Shown here piece by piece: positions 10,184 through 18,452 of a stretch of 64,000 nt of DNA. Each line of letters opens with the position of its first letter. Within the stretch, counting starts at the first letter, position 1. The notes below the pieces were generated by a model. The model ran no database searches, was not told the DNA's origin, and worked only from the letters and a program-made list of their open reading frames with translations. The DNA comes from an uncultured Granulosicoccaceae bacterium (GTDB lineage: Bacteria; Pseudomonadota; Gammaproteobacteria; Granulosicoccales; Granulosicoccaceae), in contig CALGKA010000035.1 in assembly GCA_937927895.1 (NCBI GenBank), positions 16,256 to 80,255 of the forward strand. The letters run 5' to 3'. A program made the position numbers and the translations under genes.

Positions 10184-10649
10184 TGCCGATAGGCCCTTCC
10201 GTGATATTTCCTGCGCGGTTAACATTAATCAAACGCCCATCAGTGGAATCTGTGAGTGAACTGCAGATTGCAATGGTAAATTGATTTTGCGGCCAGCCTC
10301 TGGGGTTGAATGTAAAAAGCATGTCGCTAATACTTCCGGTGGCTACCAGGATTCGCCCCGAGCTGGTTGCAGTGCGAATGGTTTCTCGCGGCTCTGTGAT
10401 ACTTATGTCACCGCTCCAATCACTACCACTGCCTGCGACTGAAACAAACGTGCCGCGTGATCGCGCTTCGTTGCGGGCGAGCTTTAGCAAAGACGTAATT
10501 CGGCGGGACTCAGAGAGCAACGATTGCCGCTTCATGTAATCCCTATATTGTGGGCCAGCGAGACCCGCCAAGATGCCGATAATTGCTAGCACAATCATCA
10601 ACTCAATGAGGGAAACACCACGATTTCTATTTTTAAATCGGCAGTTCAT
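10167..10649 (-). CDS. fimT: FimT/GspH-type minor pseudopilin (set 2)
   Basis: 160 residues from the ATG at 10649; an in-frame GTG start lies 19 codons further upstream and cannot be excluded. The leader MNCRFKNRNRG precedes VSLIELMIVLAIIGILAGLA. The segment LLKLARNEARSRGTFVSVAG corresponds to the GspH/FimT domain. It is the first gene of the minus-strand operon fimT-pilV-pilW-pilX-pilY1-pilE, which is probably transcribed from the gap at 10650-10918. Confidence 0.84.
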   Translation of the reverse strand: MNCRFKNRNRGVSLIELMIVLAIIGILAGLAGPQYRDYMKRQSLLSESRRITSLLKLARNEARSRGTFVSVAGSGSDWSGDISITEPRETIRTATSSGRILVATGSISDMLFTFNPRGWPQNQFTIAICSSLTDSTDGRLINVNRAGNITEGPIGNAACQ

Positions 10650-10918
10650 GAAAAGTGGAGATTTATCTCGGGGGCAAATCAGAATCAATGAAATCGCAAT
10701 TCTCACGCCAAAGGACTGTGAATCAATCGCGCTTCACCCTGACTTACTAAAACTAAACCAGTGCATGTATCACCAGGCGCGTAGAGCGCTTGATGTTACT
10801 AACGAAATGCGGGCCAACTCTCAGACTTAAACATTCCGCAGACCTGCCGATCTACTCCTTATAGCAAGCCATCACATGAGTTCGTTTTGGCATAACTTTT
10901 AATTGGCAGGAGAATGGC

Positions 10919-11323
10919 GTGAAAAATCGGCAATACGGCTTCACACTTATTGAGTTGTTAATAGTAGTAGCAATTGTCGGAATTCTGGCAGGTATCGGTG
11001 TACCTTCGTATGGCAAGTACATGAGGGAATCACGCAGAACCGATGCACACATTGCATTGCGCGCTTCCGCACAAGAAATGGAACGCTGCCGAACGGAAGC
11101 ATTCACCTTTGCAGATTGCAGCCCGAACAGCACTACTTCAGACAATGGCTATTACAGCATTGCTGTATCAGGTCGAAGTAGCTCAGCGTTTATAGTGACG
11201 GCCACCGTGGTTAGCACCAAAGCACAGGCCAGCGACACAGATTGCAAAACAATGGCAATAAACGCAGCTGGAATTACCAGCGCTACGGATTCAACTGACA
11301 CCGCTGCCACAGACTGCTGGTAG
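10919..11323 (+). CDS. PilE/PilA-like type IV pilin with GTG start
   Basis: 134 residues. The start is GTG at 10919: AGGAG lies six bases upstream, and the nearby ATG at 10914 reads ATG-GCG-TGA and stops at once. The leader MKNRQYG is followed by [20 protein letters not shown] and PSYGKYMRESRRTDAH, the pilin alpha-1 helix. Four cysteines follow (in CRTEAFTFADC, near the middle and at the end), the last close to the C-terminus as in a pilin D-loop. It reads away from the set 2 operon. It may be a major subunit or another minor pilin. Confidence 0.85.
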   Translation: MKNRQYGFTLIELLIVVAIVGILAGIGVPSYGKYMRESRRTDAHIALRASAQEMERCRTEAFTFADCSPNSTTSDNGYYSIAVSGRSSSAFIVTATVVSTKAQASDTDCKTMAINAAGITSATDSTDTAATDCW

Positions 11324-11375
11324 TACTTGTGGAGAGAAGCAATTGAGCAACGCTTCTGAGTGTGCAGCACACAAA

Positions 11376-11402
11376 CAAAAACGGCCAGCAAAATGCCGGC
11401 CG
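11376..11402 (-). terminator. Rho-independent terminator of the cold shock gene
   Basis: On the minus strand an 8-bp stem, CGGCCGGC pairing with GCTGGCCG (one G-U pair) around an ATTTT loop, is followed by TTTTTGTTT. It lies 26 bases beyond the stop of the cold shock gene and also separates it from the converging pilin gene. Confidence 0.87.
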
Positions 11403-11427
11403 CTCTGTTTCATACTATTGTTATTCC

Positions 11428-11637
11428 CTAGTGAGGGGTAACTTCGTCAGCCTGAGGGCCTTTTTGGCCATCTACTTCTACAAATGAAACGGCTTGGCCT
11501 TCGACCAGGGTTTTACGCCCCTCACCGATAATGGATCGAAAGTGGACAAATAAATCACTACCACTTTCACGTGAGATGAAGCCGTAGCCTTTCTCATCGT
11601 TGAACCACTTAACGGTTCCTTGCTGCTTTTCAGACAT
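11428..11637 (-). CDS. Cold shock domain protein (CspA family)
   Basis: 69 residues forming a single cold shock domain. RNP1 (KGYGFI) and RNP2 (LFVHF) are intact, and the start [15 protein letters not shown] is characteristic. Such proteins bind single-stranded RNA or DNA and act as RNA chaperones in cold shock or growth transitions. The gene is monocistronic, with its own terminator and a structured upstream region that includes a strong hairpin at 11691-11706. Whether it is induced by cold cannot be told from the sequence. Confidence 0.93.
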   Translation of the reverse strand: MSEKQQGTVKWFNDEKGYGFISRESGSDLFVHFRSIIGEGRKTLVEGQAVSFVEVDGQKGPQADEVTPH

Positions 11638-12001
11638 TTTAAATCAGATCTCTATCTTGCACGTGCTCTCACACGCTTAACTATTTAAAGCGCCGGTACA
11701 CCGGCGATGAAAACCGAATAGATTAAGCAATGGAGTTGACGATCAAGAGCAGCAAAGAGTGTTAACACGCAAACTACACGATTCTGTAAACCCACGCTTC
11801 TCTGCGCGGTCTTTAGATTATATGGGCAAAATCGTAAAAAACAAACAGATTTGAGAAATAAATCAGCAGCTTAGGTTACAGAAACTCGTTGCTGAGTATT
11901 TAATCACATCTGAGCTATTAACTTTTATCCGGCGTATTTGGCACATCGCCAAAGGCATTTTTATCGTAAATTCGACATTCGGACTCTGCGATACGTTGCT
12001 A
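11638..12001. other. 364-base divergent intergenic region, cold shock gene / glxA
   Basis: No gene seen. It must hold the promoters of the cold shock gene (leftward) and of the GlxA-type regulator (rightward). The part next to the cold shock gene has a perfect hairpin (11691-11706) and a palindrome GTTAAC with flanks near 11760. No confident -35/-10 pair was identified. Confidence 0.5.
11691..11706 (-). promoter_or_regulatory. Hairpin in the presumed 5' leader of the cold shock gene
   Basis: CGCCGGT-AC-ACCGGCG is a perfect 7-bp inverted repeat about 54 bases before the cold shock ATG. Known cspA mRNAs carry long structured leaders that act as thermosensors. The position fits such a role, but transcription through it is inferred. 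Confidence 0.35.
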
Positions 12002-12967
12002 ATGGACACCCATCTCTCGCCCATCGAAATTGGTTTTTTGCTGACGCCTGAACTCGCAATGCTCGCATTCGGTTCGGCTGTTGAGCCCTACAGGGCAGCT
12101 AATGTCACCTCTGGCAAAGAACTCTACCGATGGACATTTATAACTGACGATGGTCAACCGATAACCGCTGGCAACGGTATCACGTTAACCCCGGACTCAA
12201 AACCGACTAGCGACTTCAGGTTTGATCGAATCTTTGTTTGCGGTGGTGTCAACACTCAATCGCATAAGCCAGACCATTCAGTTCGATGGCTGCAACAACA
12301 AGCACAAAACGGCACTGCTATGGGGAGTGTCAGCACCGGTGCCTGGTTGCTCGCCCATGCTGGCTTACTGCAAGGACATAGATGCACCATACACTGGCAA
12401 AGCATCGATGCATTTCGCGAGGCTTTTGCAGATATAAAGGCCGATCCATCTGTTTATGTCATTGAAGACAATCGCTACACATGCTGCGGTGGTACTGGTG
12501 CTATAGACATGATGGTGCATTTAATTGCAGATGACTATGGCGATGAAGTCGTCACTGATGTTTGCACATGGCTATTTCATGATCGCATCAGAGTGGCAAC
12601 TGATGTACAAGGCATCGCACAGCAAACAGCACTGGCCCGAAAATCACCCAAACTAGCAGCCGCCTTTAGAGTAATGGCAACTCACATAGAGGACAGATTA
12701 ACCCCCGGTGAAATTTCTGCACGCATTGGAGTTTCACAACGCCAATTAGAAAGACTTTTTCAACGCCACCTGCAATGCACGCCACAGCAAAAGTATATGA
12801 ACTTACGCTTGCAACATGCAAAGCGTTTACTAATGGAGACTAGCCTACCTATTTTAGATGTCTCTATTGCCTCTGGCTTTACTAGCCAATCGCACTTTAC
12901 AAAATGCTATCGAGAACAATTTCAATGCACCCCTAGATCAGAGCGCGTTGGAAGTGCGAAGGCTTAA
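12002..12967 (+). CDS. GlxA-family transcriptional regulator (DJ-1/PfpI-like plus AraC DNA-binding domain)
   Basis: 321 residues from the ATG at 12002. Residues 8-170 form a class I amidotransferase-like (DJ-1/PfpI) domain with GSVSTGAWLLAHAG at the nucleophile elbow, where the catalytic Cys is replaced, so it is probably a ligand-sensing fold. Residues 220-318 are the AraC/XylS domain with two helix-turn-helix units (ISARIGVSQRQLERLFQRHL and VSIASGFTSQSHFTKCYR). Relatives include GbdR, CdhR and ArgR of pseudomonads, which control use of glycine betaine, carnitine and arginine. The inducer here is unknown. The 3' end overlaps the converging rmuC by four bases. Confidence 0.9.
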   Translation: MDTHLSPIEIGFLLTPELAMLAFGSAVEPYRAANVTSGKELYRWTFITDDGQPITAGNGITLTPDSKPTSDFRFDRIFVCGGVNTQSHKPDHSVRWLQQQAQNGTAMGSVSTGAWLLAHAGLLQGHRCTIHWQSIDAFREAFADIKADPSVYVIEDNRYTCCGGTGAIDMMVHLIADDYGDEVVTDVCTWLFHDRIRVATDVQGIAQQTALARKSPKLAAAFRVMATHIEDRLTPGEISARIGVSQRQLERLFQRHLQCTPQQKYMNLRLQHAKRLLMETSLPILDVSIASGFTSQSHFTKCYREQFQCTPRSERVGSAKA

Positions 12968-14310
12968 GTCTCGCTCACCAACACTTTACTCCCGGCATTC
13001 TTGCCTACAACACTCTTACCGCTACAAGCACCTAAATCTTGTAGGTGCCGCGCCCTTACTACCAAGTTACCCCGACCACTACTAAGCTTTCTCCTTGCAC
13101 TTTCACAACTGACCATTGCGCTTTCAAGCGCCTGCGTCACTGAATCTATCTCTGCCACAAAACCATTAAATTTATCGACTAGTTCCCCCGCTTTGCGAGC
13201 AATTAATGCAGAATTTTTGTTTTGTAGCTCTGCATGCCATACGTTTTGTATGGTACGGCAAGTGACCATTAAAGAGGCCGGCCCAACCAACACTATACCG
13301 CGATCATAGGCATCTTTATAAAGCGACTCATCAAACTCTAGGGCTGCCTGCAACGCAGCTTCCACAGGCACAAACATTAAAACAAAATCTAATGAATTAA
13401 TCCCTTGCAGAGACTCATAGCCTTTCGCGCTCAAACCCTCTATATGCTTTCTAATTGATCTCACATGATCCTTTAACAATATAGATTTCGCTTTTTCATC
13501 GCATGATTCATGAAGCGATTTTTCATAACACTTTATCGATGCCTTGGAATCGATAATGATCGACTTCTTACCGGGCAAATTAAGAACTGCATCAGGCCTA
13601 AACCTTTGACCATCGGAATTTTCAAGCGACACTTCGCGATCAAACTCCCTACCCTTTTGCAAACCGGCACGCTCCAACACGCGCTCAAGAATCAACTCGC
13701 CCCAACTGCCTAGGGTTTTATTGTCCCCGCGGAGCGCATTGCTTAAATTAACGGCATCAGTGCTAATTCTTTCATTCAGTGTTTTTAATTGACTAATTTC
13801 AGCCTTTAGCAAATAGCGATCTTTACGTTCGTTGTTGTATACATCTTCAACGCGCTGCTTGAACTCTCCTATTTGCTCACGCAGAGGGGTTAACAGCTGC
13901 TGCAGATGCGCGTCAGTCTGCTCGGTCATGCGATGACTATTATCTGCAAACACACGTGCAGAGATGCTCTCAATCTGGCCTTTCAATTCCTGGTTTCGAT
14001 TCTGTAAAAGCTCAACCTGTTGGCGGCTGGCAATCTGATGCTGCTGCAACCTTGCGCACGCTGTGTCAACGGCACTGCGCAGGGAGAATTTTTCTGCCAC
14101 TGCTAACTCAAGGTTTTCGGCGCATTCTTGTAATCGACCCTCTGCATCATAAAGACGCTCTAGCCGCTCTGCCGCTAGCGACTCACTTTGCGCCACATTA
14201 ATGATCGCTTGTTGGTCACGCGCGCTGCCTCGGGCGGTGCACCACAACCACCCTACAAACCCACCAACGAGCAAGCAAATCAACCCCAGAACCACATTTG
14301 CGTCAAGCAT
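12964..14310 (-). CDS. rmuC: DNA recombination protein RmuC
   Basis: 448 residues. An N-terminal membrane helix (residues 4-24, VVLGLICLLVGGFVGWLW) is followed by a long coiled coil (about 35-190) and the RmuC domain (about 195-400), with LGSWGELILERVLERAGL and the nuclease-like core FRPDAVLNLPGKKSIIIDSK. RmuC limits inversions at short inverted repeats in E. coli and is considered a membrane-tethered PD-(D/E)XK-type nuclease. Length matches the family. Confidence 0.93.
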   Translation of the reverse strand: MLDANVVLGLICLLVGGFVGWLWCTARGSARDQQAIINVAQSESLAAERLERLYDAEGRLQECAENLELAVAEKFSLRSAVDTACARLQQHQIASRQQVELLQNRNQELKGQIESISARVFADNSHRMTEQTDAHLQQLLTPLREQIGEFKQRVEDVYNNERKDRYLLKAEISQLKTLNERISTDAVNLSNALRGDNKTLGSWGELILERVLERAGLQKGREFDREVSLENSDGQRFRPDAVLNLPGKKSIIIDSKASIKCYEKSLHESCDEKAKSILLKDHVRSIRKHIEGLSAKGYESLQGINSLDFVLMFVPVEAALQAALEFDESLYKDAYDRGIVLVGPASLMVTCRTIQNVWHAELQNKNSALIARKAGELVDKFNGFVAEIDSVTQALESAMVSCESARRKLSSGRGNLVVRARHLQDLGACSGKSVVGKNAGSKVLVSET

Positions 14311-14492
14311 GCTTATTTTTCTAACTCACAGAATGTTGTGTTTGATGAAAAACTAAAACACTAGATCAAGTAAAATAGATCAAATCTGAAATATTGCCAG
14401 CCAGCCTGCGCAGAACCGCTCCGTGAGATACAATCAAGCGCTACCAAGATCCGACTCAATCCACTGCAGCAGGCAATAAAGCAGCACAGGCA

Positions 14493-15518
14493 ATGCAAGC
14501 AAATACGAATACAGAAGCACTTATTATCGGTGCCGGACCCATTGGGCTATTTCAAGCCTTTGAGCTCGGCTTGCTTGGCATTGATTGCCACATTATCGAG
14601 GCATTGGATCAAGCGGGCGGCCAATGCACAGAGCTCTACCCCGACAAACCGATCTACGACATACCCGGCACGGCATATACGGTGGCGTCAGCCTTAATTG
14701 ATCAATTGCTAGAACAGCTCAAGCCGTTCAATACCCCCATTCACTTGAATCAAACGGTTCGAAGTATTATTAAAACCGACGACGATTTTTTTATTGCCAC
14801 CACCAATAAAGGCAACACCTTCAAAGCAAAGCATTTATTTCTGGCAACTGGCGCTGGTGCATTCACTGCTGTAAAAATGCGCTTAGAAGGCATAGAACAA
14901 TATGAAGGCACCCAGCTTCACTACACTGACACTGATGTGAAAAACATAGCTGGAAAAAATGTAGTGGTAGTAGGTGATAACAACAGCGCTGTTAGCACCG
15001 CCCTTAACGCCTGCGAACATGCCAAGCACGTTATCTTTGTGCACCGTAAGCGCCGACTAGACGCGTCAACTGAAAACCTGGCAGCCCTTCAACAGTGTGT
15101 AAGCGAAGGTAATATTCAACAAATTAAAGGCAAGATAACCGCCTACCAGGGCACTCCTGAACTGCAACAAATCTCTATAAAAGAGAGCTCCACCGTTACC
15201 GAAAAATACGCGGTTGATCAGATACTGGTAAGACTCGGCAATTCCCCAAAACAAAGCGACCTCGAAAGCTGGGGTATTAGCACTACAGCGAAACATGTAA
15301 CGGTCGACACCGCTAATTATGAATCCAAATTAGAGAATGTATTTGCAGTTGGCGATATAAATATTTACCCTGCAAAACGCAAACTTATATTGTGTGGTTT
15401 TCATGAGGCGACGCTTGCCGCATTTGCATCTACCGCGCGCATGCGGCCAGACAAACCGCTACATTTGCAGTACACAACCACTAGCACCGAGCTACACAAG
15501 CGGCTTGGTATTACGTAA
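14493..15518 (+). CDS. Ferredoxin/flavodoxin--NADP+ reductase, thioredoxin-reductase-like (type 2 FNR)
   Basis: 341 residues. The FAD-binding motif GAGPIG lies at residues 13-18, the NAD(P)H-binding motif [11 protein letters not shown] near 152-162, and the second FAD motif VFAVGDI near 286-292. The CxxC redox pair of thioredoxin reductase is absent, and [20 protein letters not shown] near the N-terminus is typical of the YumC-type reductases. The enzyme is expected to transfer electrons between NADPH and ferredoxin or flavodoxin in the cytoplasm. The Trm112-like gene follows after 40 bases. Confidence 0.9.
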   Translation: MQANTNTEALIIGAGPIGLFQAFELGLLGIDCHIIEALDQAGGQCTELYPDKPIYDIPGTAYTVASALIDQLLEQLKPFNTPIHLNQTVRSIIKTDDDFFIATTNKGNTFKAKHLFLATGAGAFTAVKMRLEGIEQYEGTQLHYTDTDVKNIAGKNVVVVGDNNSAVSTALNACEHAKHVIFVHRKRRLDASTENLAALQQCVSEGNIQQIKGKITAYQGTPELQQISIKESSTVTEKYAVDQILVRLGNSPKQSDLESWGISTTAKHVTVDTANYESKLENVFAVGDINIYPAKRKLILCGFHEATLAAFASTARMRPDKPLHLQYTTTSTELHKRLGIT

Positions 15519-15558
15519 AAACCACCCTTTTTTAAGCCTGAACAATACGAGCAACCCC

Positions 15559-15750
15559 GTGAAACTAGATAGAAGAATCCTCGACATACTGGTCTGCCCG
15601 GTAACCAAAGGCAAGCTGGTGCAAATAGACAATGAGCTGTGGAGTAAGCAAGCAGGCTTAGCATTCCCCATTAATGACGGGATCCCGGTGATGATCGAGT
15701 CTGATGCAAGACCACTAAGCCAAGAAGAAATAGAGTCACTAAAAAAATAA
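15559..15750 (+). CDS. Trm112/YcaR-family small protein
   Basis: 63 residues from a GTG start ([20 protein letters not shown]). [18 protein letters not shown] is the conserved second half of the YcaR/Trm112-like family. The zinc-ribbon cysteines are mostly missing: CPVC is CPVT and the second pair (LIC in E. coli) reads LWS. This variation is also known in other proteobacterial relatives. Function in bacteria is poorly defined; in many genomes the gene sits with lpxK and kdsB. Upstream in-frame codons belong to an overlap with the reductase gene and look non-coding. Confidence 0.85.
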   Translation: MKLDRRILDILVCPVTKGKLVQIDNELWSKQAGLAFPINDGIPVMIESDARPLSQEEIESLKK

Positions 15751-15767
15751 GCAAGTCAAAAACAAAA

Positions 15768-15800
15768 AAAGTCAGCTGACCCTGTGGATCAACTGACTTT
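15768..15800. terminator. Bidirectional terminator
   Basis: A long hairpin (AAAGTCAG, one mismatch, TGA, one mismatch, CC, then a short loop and the complementary arm ending CTGACTTT) lies between the converging Trm112-like gene and the secreted-protein gene. On the minus strand it is followed by a run of seven thymines; on the plus strand by TTTATT. It should serve both genes. Confidence 0.85.
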
Positions 15801-15829
15801 ATTAATCGCTATAGAAGCCGCGGCACAGA

Positions 15830-16522
15830 TTAAATCTTAACTGGCTGACTCATTACTTTTGATAACGCTTCCATTACACCACCGCTTGCACGTATCTCTT
15901 TACGCAGCTGAAAGTACAGCATTCCTTTACCGGCATCCGCCATTTTTGGAGAGAACTGAAAAACATCACTGTACGATTTCCACTCTGCGTCTTTAAACTC
16001 AGGGTCAGTACTTACACGATAGTGTGTTGGCTTACCGTTGCTGTAAGATAAAAACGCAAAACCGTCATTGCCACTAGGGAAATAAGAAAGCGATGTAATC
16101 TCTAAAGGCCACTCTGCTTTCTGCTTACCACCAGTAATACCTGGCTTTAGATCAACAAACTTCATCGCACGACACTTTTTACTCGATAAGCCTTCAGTCA
16201 CCAATACATCTGCGATGACATTATCTCGAGTCGCGGGATTTTGTAATGCAATACCACGGTAATTACTCTTAGAGACGGTGATTAAAACCGATGTTGCCGG
16301 AACGTTGTCATACAGCGCAACACCGGAATAAGAGGTGATCCCCGTACCGTACAAATTTCGATTCGCCACAGTGCCTAAACAAACAGAGGCGTTGGCCACA
16401 GGCAACCCAGTATTGGCGTCTAAAACACGGACTCCGAATTTGCCAGCATGAGCCACTGACGCCAACGAAAAGAGCGCAGTACTTACTACCAAAGCTCGAA
16501 CTACCAGGTTCCAAATTCTCAT
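15830..16522 (-). CDS. Secreted protein with a carboxypeptidase-regulatory-like domain
   Basis: 230 residues. A signal peptide ends at SVAHA before GKFGVRVLDANTGLPVANASV, a beta-sandwich start like the CarboxypepD_reg (transthyretin-like) fold. Two cysteines (in ASVCLG and SKKCRAM) could form a disulfide. The second half (from about residue 125) contains FLSYSNGKPTHYRVSTDPEF and resembles nothing I recognise. It is probably periplasmic or extracellular. No operon partner: it is flanked by a bidirectional terminator and a 497-base gap. Confidence 0.65.
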   Translation of the reverse strand: MRIWNLVVRALVVSTALFSLASVAHAGKFGVRVLDANTGLPVANASVCLGTVANRNLYGTGITSYSGVALYDNVPATSVLITVSKSNYRGIALQNPATRDNVIADVLVTEGLSSKKCRAMKFVDLKPGITGGKQKAEWPLEITSLSYFPSGNDGFAFLSYSNGKPTHYRVSTDPEFKDAEWKSYSDVFQFSPKMADAGKGMLYFQLRKEIRASGGVMEALSKVMSQPVKI

Positions 16523-17019
16523 AAATCACTCCACTTGGTGAAATCTGACGCTAGATGCGTTCAAGGGGCGACTGTATCGATAATGACATTTTACGTCAAC
16601 ATATTGACACTTTGGCGTGTGTGTTTAGTGACAGGCTTCACTGGATCGCGCCAAATGAGCCTTTTAAAACTCCGCTTTGGATCAAGCAAACAGCCAAAAT
16701 GATCAATAAAGTAAGGCTATAAAAAGAAGGCTTTGAGATCTATATAACCGCGCACAAAGTGCTGATATCGCTGAGACCAACCATAAAATCGTGAACTTTG
16801 CGCAAACCACTTGATAGCTCACAAGCGCCACAACACGAACCTGATAGTGAAATGAAAACTTGAAGTGAGTCAGATAAACCGTCAAATTAAAAATGCTCTG
16901 CGTCGATACCCACTAAACCGGAGCAAATTTTAAGTGGTAGTAGTCACCACTATTCTCAGTAGCAAACCAGGAACGACACACCCAGCAAGCTCACACAAAC
17001 ACTACCTAGTAACGAAACT
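16523..17019. other. 497-base intergenic region
   Basis: No gene or RNA seen. It lies between the divergent secreted-protein and GNAT genes. A sigma-70-like promoter for the leftward gene is at 16571-16599. The right part is AT-rich without a clear Shine-Dalgarno sequence in front of the GNAT ATG. Confidence 0.5.
16571..16599 (-). promoter_or_regulatory. Sigma-70-like promoter for the secreted-protein gene
   Basis: On the minus strand TTGACG (-35) and TACAGT (-10) are separated by 17 bases, about 49 bases before the ATG at 16522. It matches the consensus at five and four of six positions. Sequence-only prediction. Confidence 0.45.
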
Positions 17020-17526
17020 ATGGATACCAGACAAACAGAACTAGCCTTAGCTCATGTAAATGATGCTTACAGCATCGCTACCATGTCGCGCGATATCATC
17101 GAACACGGCCTACGCTGGAACTGGACACCGGAACGCGTCGGCCGCTGTGTTTTATCACCCGATATCAATGTCGTCACCGCCAAAAACGGCGGCGAAGTCA
17201 TAGGCTTTGGCATCATGCTATACGGTCAAAGCAAAGCCCACCTCAATCTTCTTGGTGTAGACGCCAGCTGGCGCTCATACGGCATAGGCCACCGACTACT
17301 TACCTGGCTGGAAGAATGCGCTATCACTGCAGGCTTAGAGTCTTGCCAACTAGAACTCCGAGAAACAAACCACCACGCCCGCAAGTTCTATCTTCAACAC
17401 GGTTACGGCGAACTCGAAAGGGTCAGCAACTACTACCAACAAAAAGAAGACGCAATCCGCCTAACCAAACCACTAAGAGAAAGCTTCAACCCAAACGACG
17501 ATACTTTCGTTTTACTAACAAAGTAG
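17020..17526 (+). CDS. GNAT-family N-acetyltransferase
   Basis: 168 residues. The acetyl-CoA-binding motif A (LGVDASWRSYGIGHRLLTWL, with the RxxGxG pyrophosphate loop) is clear near residues 78-97, followed by the C-terminal ARKFYLQHGY motif common to RimI-like and many other GNATs. The substrate is unknown. The gene stands alone before the repeat-rich gap. No Shine-Dalgarno sequence is evident. Confidence 0.85.
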   Translation: MDTRQTELALAHVNDAYSIATMSRDIIEHGLRWNWTPERVGRCVLSPDINVVTAKNGGEVIGFGIMLYGQSKAHLNLLGVDASWRSYGIGHRLLTWLEECAITAGLESCQLELRETNHHARKFYLQHGYGELERVSNYYQQKEDAIRLTKPLRESFNPNDDTFVLLTK

Positions 17527-17635
17527 TGGGCGTTAAATATTCTGCATATGTTAAGTCACATCAATTACGCGATAAAACCAATACCACCCCAACCAACTCA
17601 ATACCCAAACCTGCCTAGTTCACACAAATACCCTC

Positions 17636-17844
17636 GTAGAGTGCCAACTCACGAGTGCTGCTCTACCCGCGCTTTTTGCTGTTTTTTGAAATACTCTGCG
17701 TGAGGTCAAAGCGCCAGGGACGGCGCTTTGAGCGCGCTGCACATGGATGTGCATACCGCACGACCCTTTGCTGCTGGATTTCAAAAAATGGCGAAGCCCC
17801 CCCCCCTTCCCAGTTAAAAAAGGGCAATGAAGTAGCAAGAAAAC
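17636..17844. repeat. Structured intergenic repeat, copy A
   Basis: About 210 bases, closely similar to copy B (18204-18420). Parts in order: hairpin GTAGAG...CTCTAC; the box CTACCCGCGCTTTTT; a long outer stem TTTTTTGAAAT / ATTTCAAAAAA (17682-17788) enclosing two hairpins, TCAAAGCGCC-AGGGAC-GGCGCTTTGA and TGCACATGGATGTGCA; then TGGC-GAA-GCC. The last hairpin runs into a tract of ten cytosines (17797-17806). The end (GCAAGAAAAC) is degenerate compared with copies B and C. Whether it is transcribed is unknown. Confidence 0.85.
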
Positions 17845-17867
17845 GTATTTAAAACATATTTCGTCAA

Positions 17868-18025
17868 GGGAAGCCCGCCAGCGTGAGCGAGGGTTTAAAT
17901 AAGGTGGCGCTTCGGTATTCGCTAGCTTTAAAAATATAACTGAAATGACTGCGTCTTTTTTTAGTAATCACATAAAAGTTAATTATCGGGGCATAAAATC
18001 CCTCGCTTACGCTTAAGGGCCTCCT
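17868..18025. repeat. 158-base palindromic, MITE-like element
   Basis: Inverted arms of about 30 bases: the left (17868-17900) contains AGCGTGAGCGAGGG and the right (17995-18025) contains CCCTCGCTTACGCT, with GGAAGCCC matching GGGCCTCC outside. The unpaired middle is AT-rich. Arms this long without a gene inside fit a non-autonomous mobile element or a large hairpin. No target duplication is obvious. Confidence 0.65.
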
Positions 18026-18203
18026 AAAAGAAAAACATAACGAGCGCGCTTTAGACACAGCATGGTGACTTAGTAAGTGAATTAGTTGGATAAAGCATCA
18101 GTAATAGCTGTAAAAACGAGCGCGAAAAACATCCAAGACCCCGAACCGTACTTACCGTCGCGAACCACAAACCCATCAATTGCCAATATCCCATATAGCT
18201 GAC

Positions 18204-18420
18204 GTAGAGTGCCGACACTCACGAAGTGATGCTCTACCCGCGCTTTTTGTTGTTTTTTGAAATCCTGCTGCGTGGGGTCAAAGCGTCAGGGACGGCGCTT
18301 TGAGCGCTGTGCACATGGTTGTGCATACCGCGCGACCCTTTGCTGCTGGATTTCAAAAAATGGCGCAGCCATCCCTTCCCAGTTAAAAAAACAACAAAGC
18401 AGCAAGAAGACCTTTGCTTC
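18204..18420. repeat. Structured intergenic repeat, copy B
   Basis: The most complete copy of the family. Hairpin GTAGAG...CTCTAC (18204-18237) is followed by CCCGCGCTTTTT, then the outer stem TTTTTTGAAATCC / GGATTTCAAAAAA (18253-18265 with 18348-18360). Inside are TCAAAGCGTC-AGGGAC-GGCGCTTTGA (one G-U pair) and TGCACA-TGGT-TGTGCA. Then come the hairpin TGGC-GCA-GCCA, AGTT, and GCAAGAAGACCTTTGC. Differences from copy A in stems are mostly neutral for pairing. Confidence 0.87.
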
Positions 18421-18452
18421 TGTTTGGGTCTGTCCAAATGAAGGCCGCCGGC

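Noticed and set aside
10885..10905. Sigma-54 promoter (GG...GC) ahead of the GTG-started pilin
   Set aside because: TTGGCATAACTTTTAA has the GG but no GC at the required ten-base spacing.
15394..15558. ATG at 15394 as start of the Trm112-like gene
   Set aside because: The extra 55 residues overlap the reductase gene and resemble no Trm112-like N-terminus; the GTG at 15559 gives the normal length.
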